Assembly (NCBI RefSeq): GCF_020172085.1
Contig: NZ_JAIVAT010000005.1
Span: 275,863 to 339,862 of the forward strand
Length of the DNA stretch: 64,000 bases
Direction of reading: 5' to 3'
Origin: Rossellomorea aquimaris
GTDB taxonomy: Bacteria > Bacillota > Bacilli > Bacillales > Bacillaceae_B
Position numbers and translations under genes: made by a program. Shown here in pieces: positions 18,346-26,347 of this stretch. Under the pieces are notes generated by a model. It did not search any database. It was not told where the DNA came from and was given only the letters and a program-made list of their open reading frames with translations. The number at the start of each line of letters is the position of its first letter. Within the stretch, counting starts at the first letter, position 1.

Positions 18346-18717
18346 ATGAATAAAAAATCCTTAGCCTACGGACTTTTAATCGGTGGAGTGGTCGGAGGAG
18401 TCGCATCCCTTCTTACATCTCCTTCATCCGGAAAAGAAATCCGAGCACAAATCAAAGACAAAAAAGACGATTGGACTAGCGTCGTCGAGGAAATGAAAGG
18501 CCATATCGGTGAATTGAAAGAATCCATCGGTACCTTATCCCAGGAAGGAAAAGAAACCGTCCTTCAGCTCTCCAAGGATCTTCAAGCATCCTTCAAGCAA
18601 TGGCAGGCTTCAACGGAACCCAACAACCAGCGACTTCAGGAAGAAATCCAATCCATCCAACGAACCATCGAAGAGCTGGAAAAGTCCATTAACTCAGCCA
18701 ATACAACGAATCAATAA
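18346..18717 (+). CDS. yhaH: YtxH-domain general stress protein (YhaH type)
   Basis: 123 residues: N-terminal hydrophobic, glycine-rich YtxH segment (LLIGGVVGGVASLLTSP SSGKE), then a long charged helix likely to form a coiled coil (residues about 35-118). Exact function is unknown; YtxH-family proteins are often stress induced, and the sigma-B-like promoter upstream fits. ATG start after GAGGTGATAAC. Confidence 0.83.
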   Translation: MNKKSLAYGLLIGGVVGGVASLLTSPSSGKEIRAQIKDKKDDWTSVVEEMKGHIGELKESIGTLSQEGKETVLQLSKDLQASFKQWQASTEPNNQRLQEEIQSIQRTIEELEKSINSANTTNQ

Positions 18718-18725
18718 TGAAATCC

Positions 18726-18780
18726 CCGCGAGCTTCTCATCCATTTTCACGGATACAGGCTCGTGGGGATTCTCTTTTAT
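18726..18780 (+). terminator. terminator after yhaH
   Basis: AATCCCCGCGAGC pairs with GCTCGTGGGGATT across a structured loop and is followed by CTCTTTTATT. Confidence 0.8.
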
Positions 18781-18948
18781 TAACGCTCTTTTCACAAAGA
18801 TTGTTGTTATTTTACACAGACTATGATTTGCAAATGCTCTGTCAATGAGTATGAGCCAAAGGGTGATGCAATTATTGACAGAGCTAAATGGTTATTAAAA
18901 TCATTATAGAATGAAATTTACATTGTTATACAAAGACATTTAGGCTTA

Positions 18949-19205
18949 GCAGTTGATTCTCGCTGCAGGTGCTCGACTCCTGCGGGAAACGCTGGACAGG
19001 ATGAAAAGCGGAGGCGGCTCGTTCAGCCCCGACAAGCATAAGATGAATGGGCCTAAGAAGGCGTTTTTTACCTTCTTGGATCATTTAGCTTATGACCTCG
19101 AGGGGCTAGCCGCCGTAGCTGGATCTTGAGACCCCACAGGGCTTTAGCCCGAGGAGGCTCACCGCCAGCCCCGCGGAAAGCGAGCACCTGGAGCGGAAAT
19201 CAACC
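18949..19205 (+). repeat. Bacillus-type intergenic repeat element, interrupted by a second structured element
   Basis: The ends read GCAGTTGATT and AATCAACC, matching the terminal inverted repeats of the element at 55041-55172. Inside, ACTCCTGCGGGAAA, GAGACCCCACAGG, GAGGAGGCTC and GCGGAAAGCGA correspond to the other copy. Between GGACAGG (ends 19000) and TGAGACCCC (starts 19127) there are 126 extra bases not found in the 55-kb copy; these are the inner element listed next. The 840-base region from yhaH to scoC has no convincing gene. Confidence 0.8.
19001..19126 (+). repeat. inner structured element nested in the larger repeat
   Basis: Left arm GCGGAGGCGGCT...AGCCCCGACAAGCATAAG pairs imperfectly with the right arm CTTATGACC...GGGGCTAGCCGCC. 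An inner hairpin CCTAAGAAGG / CCTTCTTGG lies at the centre. A relative with the same arms but another inner hairpin stands at 21570-21674. Confidence 0.75.
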
Positions 19206-19557
19206 ACCTCTCGCTTGTACAAAAGCAACAATGTTAAAAAACAACCTTTTTAAAAAATATATTTATTTTCTCTCCGATTTCTTTCAGTATAGTGATCACC
19301 CCGGAAAATCCCGTCATTACAGCATTCAATCCTTCTGTTTTTTCTATTTTGAAGCAGATGCACCAACCAAAAATTATATACTTCGAAAAATTTTGTCAAT
19401 TTAGCCTTTATTAATTATTACTTTATTGGCATAATAAAATATAAGCGCTTTCTTTTTTTGATAATCGTGAAGCTTATTCTTTGGAACTGCTTACAACGGA
19501 ACAAATTCAGAACAGCTTATATTAAAAAAAGATTTTCTAGCAAAGTGGGTGAATGAG

Positions 19558-20133
19558 ATGAAGGAAAGAGAATTTACTTTAAAAGAGGCTATGCTCTTCA
19601 GCCAAAGGATGGCCCAGCTTAGTAAAGCTTTGTGGAAGGCCATAGAAAAGGACTGGCAGCAGTGGATCAAGCCATATGACTTGAATATCAATGAACATCA
19701 TATTCTCTGGATTGCGTATCATTTAAAGGGTGCTTCCATTTCGGACGTAGCCAAATTTGGTGTTATGCATGTATCCACAGCATTTAATTTCTCGAAGAAA
19801 TTAGAAGAACGAGAACTCCTTGAGTTTTCCAAGAGGGAGAATGATAAGCGGAACACGTATATTCAATTGACAGACAAGGGTGAAAACATTCTTCTCGATC
19901 TAATGAAGAACTATCAGCCTGAAAGTCACTCCATCTTCCAGGGAGTATCTCCATTACGCGAATTATATGGAAAATTCCCTGAAATGATTGAAATGATGAC
20001 TGTTGTCCGAAATATTTATGGAAATGACTTTATGGAAATATTCGAAAAATCCTTCCACAATATTGAGAATGATTTTTCTGATGATAACGGTAAGCTCGGT
20101 GAACTATTTGAAGATGAGGAAGAATTGGCTTAA
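19558..20133 (+). CDS. scoC: MarR-family transition-state regulator ScoC (Hpr)
   Basis: 191 residues, highly similar to B. subtilis ScoC in the winged-helix core ([46 protein letters not shown]). ScoC represses protease, peptide-permease and sporulation genes. ATG 19558 preferred because a GGGTGA lies six bases upstream; an in-frame GTG at 19549 is possible. The acidic tail after residue about 170 is less conserved. It converges on yhaI with one base between the stops and no terminator in the gap. Confidence 0.93.
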   Translation: MKEREFTLKEAMLFSQRMAQLSKALWKAIEKDWQQWIKPYDLNINEHHILWIAYHLKGASISDVAKFGVMHVSTAFNFSKKLEERELLEFSKRENDKRNTYIQLTDKGENILLDLMKNYQPESHSIFQGVSPLRELYGKFPEMIEMMTVVRNIYGNDFMEIFEKSFHNIENDFSDDNGKLGELFEDEEELA

Positions 20134-20134
20134 A

Positions 20135-20464
20135 CTACAAGCTCTTCTGCAATTGTTTCATCAAAACAGGGTAAATGTTTTGTACAAGGCAGCTATTCAC
20201 GACTTCATGCACATCAAGCTTTGCATGAAGACCTTCTTCAAATTCTTTAAAAAGCGGAGTATTGTACACGAATCCTTCCGCTTTTTGTTTTTTAAGCTTC
20301 ATGCTCAATCTATCACATATGACAAGGAACTCTTCCACTTCCTTCTTGGACAATCCATTACGGATAATCAAACGGTAAAAAGGAAATCCATTATCAGGTA
20401 TCATCTCCGCCATTAGCCTCTGATGATACTCCAGTTTCTCTATTCGCTTTATTAGTTCGTTCAT
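20135..20464 (-). CDS. yhaI: DUF1878 protein YhaI
   Basis: 109 residues, helical, similar to B. subtilis YhaI (starts MNELIKRIEKLEYHQRLM; contains FPFYRLIIRNGLSKKEVEEF). Function unknown. Start ATG 20464 with AGGTGAT about six bases upstream; the in-frame GTG and ATG just before it lie inside the ribosome site. Convergent with scoC. Confidence 0.85.
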   Translation of the reverse strand: MNELIKRIEKLEYHQRLMAEMIPDNGFPFYRLIIRNGLSKKEVEEFLVICDRLSMKLKKQKAEGFVYNTPLFKEFEEGLHAKLDVHEVVNSCLVQNIYPVLMKQLQKSL

Positions 20465-20648
20465 ATTCATCACCTGCCAACATACTCATACTCTCATTGT
20501 ACAAAACTATCACATACCTGTCGCCTCAAACATCCCTCAAAAAATAAGAAAAAATCCTTCCAAAATGTATTGATTTTTTCCGGCAATCGTAATAAAGTAT
20601 GTAAAGCATCTTATTAACCACTATTCGTCTAATGGAGGCGATTTTTTT

Positions 20649-21185
20649 ATGCATTGCTGGAAAACAATCAATCTGGAAAAACAATTTGGGTTTTACCGAG
20701 TCTTTTTACTTTCATCGATCATCATGATGATGGTATTCTCATTAATATACGTACCTATTAATTTACTATTTCCAAGTTCGTTCTACGATAATCACTTCCT
20801 TGGATTCTTCGTGGGATTAGTGAGCATATATCCATTGCATAAATTTTTTCACATCGTGCCGATACTGCCCTTTGTGAAAAAGATAAAATGCAAATGCAAC
20901 AGAAAAATGTATTTATTGCCGATTCTCTCGTTAAGAGTCGATCAACCGATCTCAAAATACCGCTATTTGGTCGCCCTTGTGGCTCCATTTTTCGTTTTGA
21001 ACAGTATTTTGTTGTATGGGTGCTTTCATTTTCCTCACTACTCGCATTACTTTACAATGCTGCTTGCGTTTCATTCAGGAATCTGTGCCATTGACTTTAT
21101 CTACGCAAGACAGTTGATGAACTCACCAAAGAATGCCTTGATCGAAGAAAATGAAGACGGATATGAAATATTGATATATCAGTAA
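20649..21185 (+). CDS. DUF3267-type membrane protein
   Basis: 178 residues with four membrane segments. The PLHKFFHIVPILPF segment resembles a degenerate zinc-peptidase HExxH helix in the DUF3267 family, here with LHKFFH. Two cysteine pairs (KCKCN) follow. No activity can be claimed. ATG start after GGAGGCGA. Confidence 0.65.
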   Translation: MHCWKTINLEKQFGFYRVFLLSSIIMMMVFSLIYVPINLLFPSSFYDNHFLGFFVGLVSIYPLHKFFHIVPILPFVKKIKCKCNRKMYLLPILSLRVDQPISKYRYLVALVAPFFVLNSILLYGCFHFPHYSHYFTMLLAFHSGICAIDFIYARQLMNSPKNALIEENEDGYEILIYQ

Positions 21186-21382
21186 GGATGATGGATGGCC
21201 ATTGATGTATTTACTCGATGGAAGAAGTCATCCTTCTCATATTTTTACGGCTCATTCACCATTTTCCTGGTTGTTTATACGAAAAAAGCTTCATTTACAT
21301 GAACCGGGTAATACTCTTGCTACCAATTAGGGAAAGAATTTGGTAATGTATAGTCTATAGGAGATAACGGGGAGGGGTTTGG

Positions 21383-21562
21383 ATGATCTCCATGTTTTTA
21401 GTGCTTGCAGTTTTCATCTTATTTTATATAAATAAAATGACAAATGCATTATGTTTACAAAAAGAAATACCTGAAGAACGCCAACCTAAGGTGTTTAGAA
21501 CCATCAATATCCTAATCACCATACTACTGGTCTCTTCATATATAGAAATCTTATTTACATAG
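21383..21562 (+). CDS. 59-residue small membrane protein
   Basis: ATG at 21383 has a GGAGGGG ribosome site seven to eight bases upstream and the frame runs to TAG at 21560-21562. The product has two hydrophobic segments (about 3-17 and 38-57) separated by a charged loop with ALCLQKEIPEERQPK. No family recognised. A TATAGT-like box lies about 30 bases upstream. Confidence 0.6.
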   Translation: MISMFLVLAVFILFYINKMTNALCLQKEIPEERQPKVFRTINILITILLVSSYIEILFT

Positions 21563-21569
21563 AAGAAAT

Positions 21570-21674
21570 GCGGAGGCGGCTTGGTAAGCCCCGACAAGCA
21601 TAAGAAATGCTACCCGATAGGAAATAAACACCTATCCGGTAGCTTTTTCTTATGGACCCAAGGGGCTGACGCCT
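21570..21674 (+). repeat. free-standing structured repeat element (relative of the 19.0-kb inner element)
   Basis: Starts GCGGAGGCGGCT, continues AGCCCCGACAAGCATAAG as in the 19-kb element, and closes with TTATGGACC and GGGGCTGACGCC. The centre holds a different hairpin, GCTACCCGATAGG / CCTATCCGGTAGC, followed by TTTTT, which could work as a terminator for the preceding 59-residue gene. Confidence 0.75.
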
Positions 21675-21689
21675 TCAATATTCACCTGA

Positions 21690-21804
21690 TATTATCGACT
21701 TTGACACACTTATTATCGACTTTTCAAATATATTATCGACTTCACCCATTTTATTATCGACTTCTCAAATATATTATTGACTTTAAGCCTTTTATTATCG
21801 ACCT
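21690..21804 (+). repeat. phased micro-repeat array A (core TATTATCGACTT)
   Basis: Six cores start at 21690, 21711, 21731, 21752, 21772 and 21793, so spacing is 21, 20, 21, 20, 21. The cores are 11-12 of 12 bases identical; the 8-9 bases between them vary. It lies about 60 bases downstream of the terminator of the leftward YjcZ-type genes. No gene is seen in 21563-21909. Confidence 0.85.
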
Positions 21805-21863
21805 TGATGCAACCCTTAAGAATCTTCAACGACAAAACGATGCCGCCCTCGACTTCTCCTACT

Positions 21864-21901
21864 AAAAAAGCAGACCCGGAAAAACCGGATCTGCTTTTTT
21901 C
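21864..21901 (-). terminator. terminator after the first YjcZ-type gene
   Basis: AAAAAAGCAGATCCGG pairs with CCGGGTCTGCTTTTTT (minus strand), with a U-run on either side. Confidence 0.85.
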
Positions 21902-21909
21902 TATTCAAA

Positions 21910-21996
21910 TTAGCAAACGTATGCTGCACCAATGATGATTAACAAAATGAATAAAACTACGATTAACGCGAAACCTCCGCCGTAAGCACCTGACAT
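21910..21996 (-). CDS. YjcZ-family sporulation microprotein, copy 1
   Basis: 28 residues: short glycine-rich head (SGAYGGGF) followed by one hydrophobic helix (ALIVVLFILLIIIGAAY). The pattern is that of YjcZ-type small proteins found in sporulating Bacillus. GAAAGGAGG lies eight to nine bases before the ATG at 21996. First of three near-identical genes in a row, each with its own ribosome site. Confidence 0.8.
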   Translation of the reverse strand: MSGAYGGGFALIVVLFILLIIIGAAYVC

Positions 21997-22049
21997 ATGC
22001 GCTTCCTCCTTTCATGTACGAAAAGCATAAACATATGATATGAAGCAAA

Positions 22050-22082
22050 AGGGGCTTCCTATCTTAAGATATCGCCCCCTCT
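22050..22082 (-). terminator. terminator after the second YjcZ-type gene
   Basis: On the minus strand GGGGCGATATCTT pairs with AAGATAGGAAGCCCC, followed by TTTTGCTT. Confidence 0.65.
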
Positions 22083-22122
22083 TACAGTCTTTATCCGATA
22101 CATCTGAACCCTGAGGCTAAAA

Positions 22123-22206
22123 TTATAGCCATGCTGCACCCACAATGATTAACAGGATGAACAGTACTACGATTAACGCGAACCCTCCGCCGTATGCATT
22201 ACCCAT
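22123..22206 (-). CDS. YjcZ-family sporulation microprotein, copy 2
   Basis: 27 residues with the same architecture (GNAYGGGF head, hydrophobic ALIVVLFILLIIVGAAWL). Ribosome site GGAGGTGG before ATG 22206. It differs from copy 1 mainly at the ends, so these are tandem duplicates. Confidence 0.8.
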   Translation of the reverse strand: MGNAYGGGFALIVVLFILLIIVGAAWL

Positions 22207-22293
22207 AACTTTCCACCTCCTTTGAAGCGCTAATTTATCTTATTCAAGTTAGCTGCCATTTGTTTTAGGCTAATGTCATAAATTTAAATTTTT

Positions 22294-22380
22294 TTAGTAT
22301 AGATATGCGGCACCAACGATGATTAATAAGATGAACAGCACTACGATTAACGCGAATCCGGAATTGTATCCACAGCTCAT
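22294..22380 (-). CDS. YjcZ-family sporulation microprotein, copy 3
   Basis: 28 residues; the head is SCGYNSGF, so the triple glycine is lost and a cysteine is gained, while the helix is unchanged. GGAGGTAATAAAT precedes ATG 22380. A longer in-frame reading upstream has no ribosome site and no family match. Confidence 0.78.
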   Translation of the reverse strand: MSCGYNSGFALIVVLFILLIIVGAAYLY

Positions 22381-22567
22381 ATTTATTACCTCCTTTTCTC
22401 TCTTCGCTCTTATCATATGAAGGAACCTAGGAAATGGGTGTGTAAAATGCCCATTTTTCTGAAGATAACTTTGGAAAATATTTTTTTTCATGGAAAAAGT
22501 GTGTTATAGTATGTTTTGTAGAAATTTGACAAGCCATCAAGCGAATATATTGTAGGAGTTGGTCACC

Positions 22568-23521
22568 ATGAAAAAATGGATCATTTCAGTATCATTGGCT
22601 GCCGGAGTCGTAGGACTTGCAGGATGCAGCGGTGACGGTGCTGAAGGGAACAGTGACGTTGTTGCAACAACAAAAGCTGGAGATGTAACAAAAGATGAAC
22701 TTTACAAATCGATGAAACAGAAATTCACTCCACAAATGGAACAAGCCCTTCAGGAGCTGGTATACACTAAAGTCCTTGAAGAGAAGTATGACGTATCAAA
22801 AGAGGAAGTTGATGAAAAGCTGAATGAAGCGAAAGATCAATTGGGACCTCAATTCGATATGTTCTTACAACAATATAACCTGGACGAAAAGTCGTTCAAA
22901 CAATACTTAAAGCTTCAATTACTTCAAGAAAAAGCCGCCATTTCCGATGTGAAAGTAACGGATAAAGAAGTAAAAGAGTACTACGAGAAGTGGAAGCCGG
23001 ACATCAAGGTGCGCCATATCCTTGTAGAAGATGAAAAAACCGCTAAAGAAGTCAAACAGAAATTGGCTGATGGAGCGAAATTTGAAGACCTTGCCAAGGA
23101 ATACTCCACAGATCCCGGTTCTGCTGAAAACGGCGGAAGCTTAGGATGGGTAGACTACGCTGGTCGTCAAAACTTTGTTCCTGAATTCTCCAAAGCACTC
23201 GATACTCTTGAAAAAGGCAAAGTGAGCGAGCCGATCAAGACAGAATATGGCTATCACATCATCGAAGTGACAGATAAAAAAGAAAAGAAATCCTTTGACG
23301 ACATGAAAAAGGAAATTGAAAACGAATTGAAGCTTTCCAAAGTGGATCCTCAAAAAATCCAGGAAGCCATGAAAGCTGAAATCGAAAAAGCTGATTTGAA
23401 TATCAAAGACAAAGACCTGAAAAAATCATTCGATCAAGTATTGAATCCACCTGCAGCACCTGAAGGCGGAGAAACTCCTGCTCCTGAAGGTGAAGCTCCT
23501 GCAACGGAAAAACAGGAGTAA
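22568..23521 (+). CDS. prsA: foldase lipoprotein PrsA
   Basis: About 317 residues. Lipoprotein signal with lipobox LAGC (Cys at about residue 19), an N-terminal chaperone-like region, a parvulin PPIase domain (about 139-235, KVRHILVEDE ... GGSLGWVD ... EYGYHIIEV) and a helical C-terminal part ending in a Pro/Glu-rich tail (APEGGETPAPEGEAPA). PrsA helps exported proteins fold outside the membrane. ATG 22568 chosen; AGGAG lies nine bases upstream, and the TTG at 22559 overlaps it. Confidence 0.95.
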   Translation: MKKWIISVSLAAGVVGLAGCSGDGAEGNSDVVATTKAGDVTKDELYKSMKQKFTPQMEQALQELVYTKVLEEKYDVSKEEVDEKLNEAKDQLGPQFDMFLQQYNLDEKSFKQYLKLQLLQEKAAISDVKVTDKEVKEYYEKWKPDIKVRHILVEDEKTAKEVKQKLADGAKFEDLAKEYSTDPGSAENGGSLGWVDYAGRQNFVPEFSKALDTLEKGKVSEPIKTEYGYHIIEVTDKKEKKSFDDMKKEIENELKLSKVDPQKIQEAMKAEIEKADLNIKDKDLKKSFDQVLNPPAAPEGGETPAPEGEAPATEKQE

Positions 23522-23524
23522 TCT

Positions 23525-23566
23525 AAAAAGGACTGAAGGCTACTATTAGCCTTCAGTCCTTTTTCT
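23525..23566. terminator. terminator after prsA
   Basis: AAAAAGGACTGAAGGCTA pairs with TAGCCTTCAGTCCTTTTT. Confidence 0.9.
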
Positions 23567-23573
23567 ATATAGG

Positions 23574-23762
23574 TTAAGATGTTAATTGACGTCTCTTCTC
23601 TTTCTCCTCTTCCATCCGATTGATATAGACTTCCCCTTCTTTTTCGATCCACTCGTCTTCCAACGTCTTTTCTTCCTTCGCAGACTTAATTGTCATAAAC
23701 GCGCTCCCGAAAATCCCTGCTACAACCAAGTACATCCAAATAGGCAGTGTCAATTGCTTCAT
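23574..23762 (-). CDS. yhaL: YhaL-type sporulation protein
   Basis: About 62 residues: one membrane helix (LPIWMYLVVAGIFGSAFM) and a charged C-terminal helix. Position between prsA and yhaM matches B. subtilis yhaL. The start is uncertain: AAGGAG directly abuts the ATG at 23762; a TTG at 23753 would have nine-base spacing, and a GTG at 23792 would give 72 residues. Confidence 0.7.
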   Translation of the reverse strand: MKQLTLPIWMYLVVAGIFGSAFMTIKSAKEEKTLEDEWIEKEGEVYINRMEEEKEKRRQLTS

Positions 23763-23828
23763 CTCCTTATAGGTTTGTCCTCTTTTATACACTATATGAA
23801 GACGACGACAAAATCATGACCATCCCAT

Positions 23829-23864
23829 CAAAAAAAGGACCCGATGCCAGACCGGGTCCTCTTC
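23829..23864 (-). terminator. terminator after yhaM
   Basis: On the minus strand AGGACCCGGTCTGG and a CGGGTCCT arm pair, followed by TTTTTT. Confidence 0.85.
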
Positions 23865-23867
23865 GTC

Positions 23868-24809
23868 TTATTTATGAAACGTCGGCTTGTAGAACGAACG
23901 ATTATCCAGGGCGAATACTCTTTCCGTATACTCTCCAGGTTTCACCCGTGATAGTGCACGATCCAGCATATTCATCTTCGCATCTACATTATCGATATAA
24001 TGGAGAATCTCCGCTTCACGGATAAGTGGCGGTTTTGGACTCCCCCATTCCGCCTTGCCGTGATGACTCAGGACAAGATGTTGAAGGATCATGGTTTCCT
24101 CTCCTTCGATTCCGAGTTCCTCTGCTGCTTTTCCAATTTCATTCACCATGATCGAAATGTGTCCGATCAAATTCCCTTCAATCGTATAGGATGTCGAAGT
24201 CGGACCAGATAACTCAATGACTTTTCCGAGATCATGCAGGATCACCCCTGCATAAAGAAGATCCGTATCCAGAGAAGGATATAGTCCAGCAATGGCTTTC
24301 GAAAGATCCAGCATGGATACAACGTGATACGCAAGACCTGATACAAATTCATGGTGATTCTTTGTCGCTGCCGGATATTCCAGGAAAGGCTTCTGATATT
24401 TTTTAATCAGGTGCCTTGTGATGCGCTGAATGTTCGGGTTCCTCATTTCAAAAATATATTGTGTAATCTTACTTGTCATTTCATCGATACTGACAGGTGC
24501 CGTTTCAAGGAAGTCTGAAATAGCGTATCCGTCCGCAGGGGATGTAGGGCGAATCTGCTTGATCTTAAGCTGGTTTTTTCCACGGTAACTATGTATGTCA
24601 CCTACGACCTTAACGATCGTTTCAGGCTGGAAAGCCTTCTCATCCTGCTCAGAAGCGTCCCAAAGCTTCGCTTCCATGTCTCCGCTCTTATCTTGAAGAA
24701 TCAGCGTTAAAAACGGCTTCCCTGTATTTGTCGTACCTTTCGTCATCTGTTTGATTAAAAGGGGCAGATCAATGGTCTCACCGACATTGAAATGTGTAAT
24801 TCCTGTCAT
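23868..24809 (-). CDS. yhaM: 3'-5' exoribonuclease YhaM
   Basis: 313 residues. N-terminal OB-fold nucleic-acid-binding part (about 1-100, with [19 protein letters not shown]) and C-terminal HD domain (VILHDLGKV, then [12 protein letters not shown]). It trims RNA (and DNA) 3' ends. ATG 24809 follows GGAGGAG by about seven bases. It ends with its own terminator. Confidence 0.92.
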   Translation of the reverse strand: MTGITHFNVGETIDLPLLIKQMTKGTTNTGKPFLTLILQDKSGDMEAKLWDASEQDEKAFQPETIVKVVGDIHSYRGKNQLKIKQIRPTSPADGYAISDFLETAPVSIDEMTSKITQYIFEMRNPNIQRITRHLIKKYQKPFLEYPAATKNHHEFVSGLAYHVVSMLDLSKAIAGLYPSLDTDLLYAGVILHDLGKVIELSGPTSTSYTIEGNLIGHISIMVNEIGKAAEELGIEGEETMILQHLVLSHHGKAEWGSPKPPLIREAEILHYIDNVDAKMNMLDRALSRVKPGEYTERVFALDNRSFYKPTFHK

Positions 24810-24978
24810 CTCTTCTCCTCCGTCCAACTATAATAGTAGTTTCAGTATATCATATTTTGATGAATAACAAGGATGGAAAGGGTTGGGGTGGCCTCCCACT
24901 TCCATAGAAATCTATCTCTGAATGAGGCTTTGTTTAGCCCCCTTCAAGGTCCGTCCCTCCAGTATCTTCAATATAAAA

Positions 24979-25010
24979 ACCGTCTCATGTGAGAGACGGT
25001 TCCATTTTAG
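24979..25010 (-). terminator. terminator after the MFS gene
   Basis: AACCGTCTC and GAGACGGTT pair around ATGTGA, with flanking A/T runs. Confidence 0.8.
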
Positions 25011-26212
25011 TTCACTGATGCTCTTTTATGTTTTTTACTGATCCAGACTTTCGTTGAGACGAGTCCTACCAGCATGACGAATGCGCCAAAATAGTAGGGG
25101 ATGTGGATATCCCATTCAAACAAGGTTCCGGCAAGTAATGGTCCGGCGACGTTTCCCAGGCTGAGGAATGAGTTATTCAGTCCCATCACCGTTCCCTGCC
25201 TATTACCTGCCAGCTTTGAAATCAATGAGTTCAGGGAAGGGCGCAGCATGGAGTTCCCGACAAAGAATACTGCAGTAGTCAATAGTACACCCGTGAAATT
25301 AGTGGCAAAGTTCATGATGACAAACCCGAGTGCGCTTAGAAGCAGCGAGGCAGTCACGACTTTTTCCTCACCGAATTTCTTTGTCGCCCTTCCGACTCCA
25401 ACACCCTGGACGAGGGTACCGATGATCCCGATGATCAGGATGATGATTCCTACTTCCTGTGGACCATAACCATATCGTTCCAACGCATAATAGCTGAAGA
25501 TGGATTGGAAATTGGCAAGTCCGAAGCTCATGATGAATACCAGAACAAGCAAGAATCCGACCGGACTTATCACAGCATTCTTCATGACAACAAAACGGTT
25601 TTCCCTCTTTTCATCCGGATCATAAGTTCTTTCTTCCTTCGGATAGGATTCAGGTAGAATGATGACCGAGACGGCTGCGGCAATCGATGCGGCGATACCG
25701 GCAAAGATGAACGGATAAGAGAGATTGATTTCTGCCAGCCATCCCCCGATTCCGGGTCCGATGACGATGCCGAGTCCCATGGCGGCTCCAAGGATGCCCA
25801 TTCCCCGGCCACGATTCTCTTCATCCGTGACATCCGACACATAGGCCATTGCTGTTGGCATTAATGCCGAACCAAAGACCCCCGCCAGGACCCTCGACAG
25901 AAACAGCATCCAAAGCCCTGTTGCGAAGGCAAAAATGAATTCTGCGATGGCAAATCCAATCAGCCCGATAGTGATCAACGGCTTCCGTCCGATCCGGTCG
26001 GATAAACGCCCCCAGACAGGAGCAAAGAGAAACTGCATAAAAGCAAATACAGCCACCAATGCCCCAAGTGTTTGGGCATTGGCGTTGAATTTTTCTACAT
26101 AGAATGGAAGGATTGGGATGACCAGTCCGATTCCAACCATGACGATGAATAAGTTAAAGCTCAGTAAAGCCAGTGGACCACGATTTCGTTTCCACCCTGT
26201 TGTTTTTGTCAT
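25007..26212 (-). CDS. MFS drug-efflux-type transporter
   Basis: About 401 residues with 12 membrane segments and the MFS motif GRLSDRIGRKP after the second segment; motif-C-like GPGIGG occurs in segment five. The pattern fits Bmr/NorA-like multidrug pumps; substrate unknown. Start ATG 26212, eight bases after GAAAGGAA; the upstream ATG at 26242 lacks a good site. It is inserted between yhaM and yhaN relative to the B. subtilis order. Confidence 0.87.
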   Translation of the reverse strand: MTKTTGWKRNRGPLALLSFNLFIVMVGIGLVIPILPFYVEKFNANAQTLGALVAVFAFMQFLFAPVWGRLSDRIGRKPLITIGLIGFAIAEFIFAFATGLWMLFLSRVLAGVFGSALMPTAMAYVSDVTDEENRGRGMGILGAAMGLGIVIGPGIGGWLAEINLSYPFIFAGIAASIAAAVSVIILPESYPKEERTYDPDEKRENRFVVMKNAVISPVGFLLVLVFIMSFGLANFQSIFSYYALERYGYGPQEVGIIILIIGIIGTLVQGVGVGRATKKFGEEKVVTASLLLSALGFVIMNFATNFTGVLLTTAVFFVGNSMLRPSLNSLISKLAGNRQGTVMGLNNSFLSLGNVAGPLLAGTLFEWDIHIPYYFGAFVMLVGLVSTKVWISKKHKRASVN

Positions 26213-26347
26213 AGCTTGTGTTCCTTTCCTTCTTGCGCTCATTTCTCACCCGTGCATTCATCTGCTTTCATCCTGCACGGACTTCAATAAAACTCCTAGT
26301 ACATTGTAACCAATCCAGATACTAATTACCATTGGTATCTGACCAAA

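Noticed and set aside
19126..19404. 92-codon frame in the 19-kb repeat region
   Set aside because: It begins in the structured repeat element, has no ribosome site and a composition unlike proteins.
21581..21865. 94-codon frame over the 21.6-kb element and array A
   Set aside because: Its protein is built from the repeated core in changing frames (20-base period is not a multiple of three), so it is not under coding selection.
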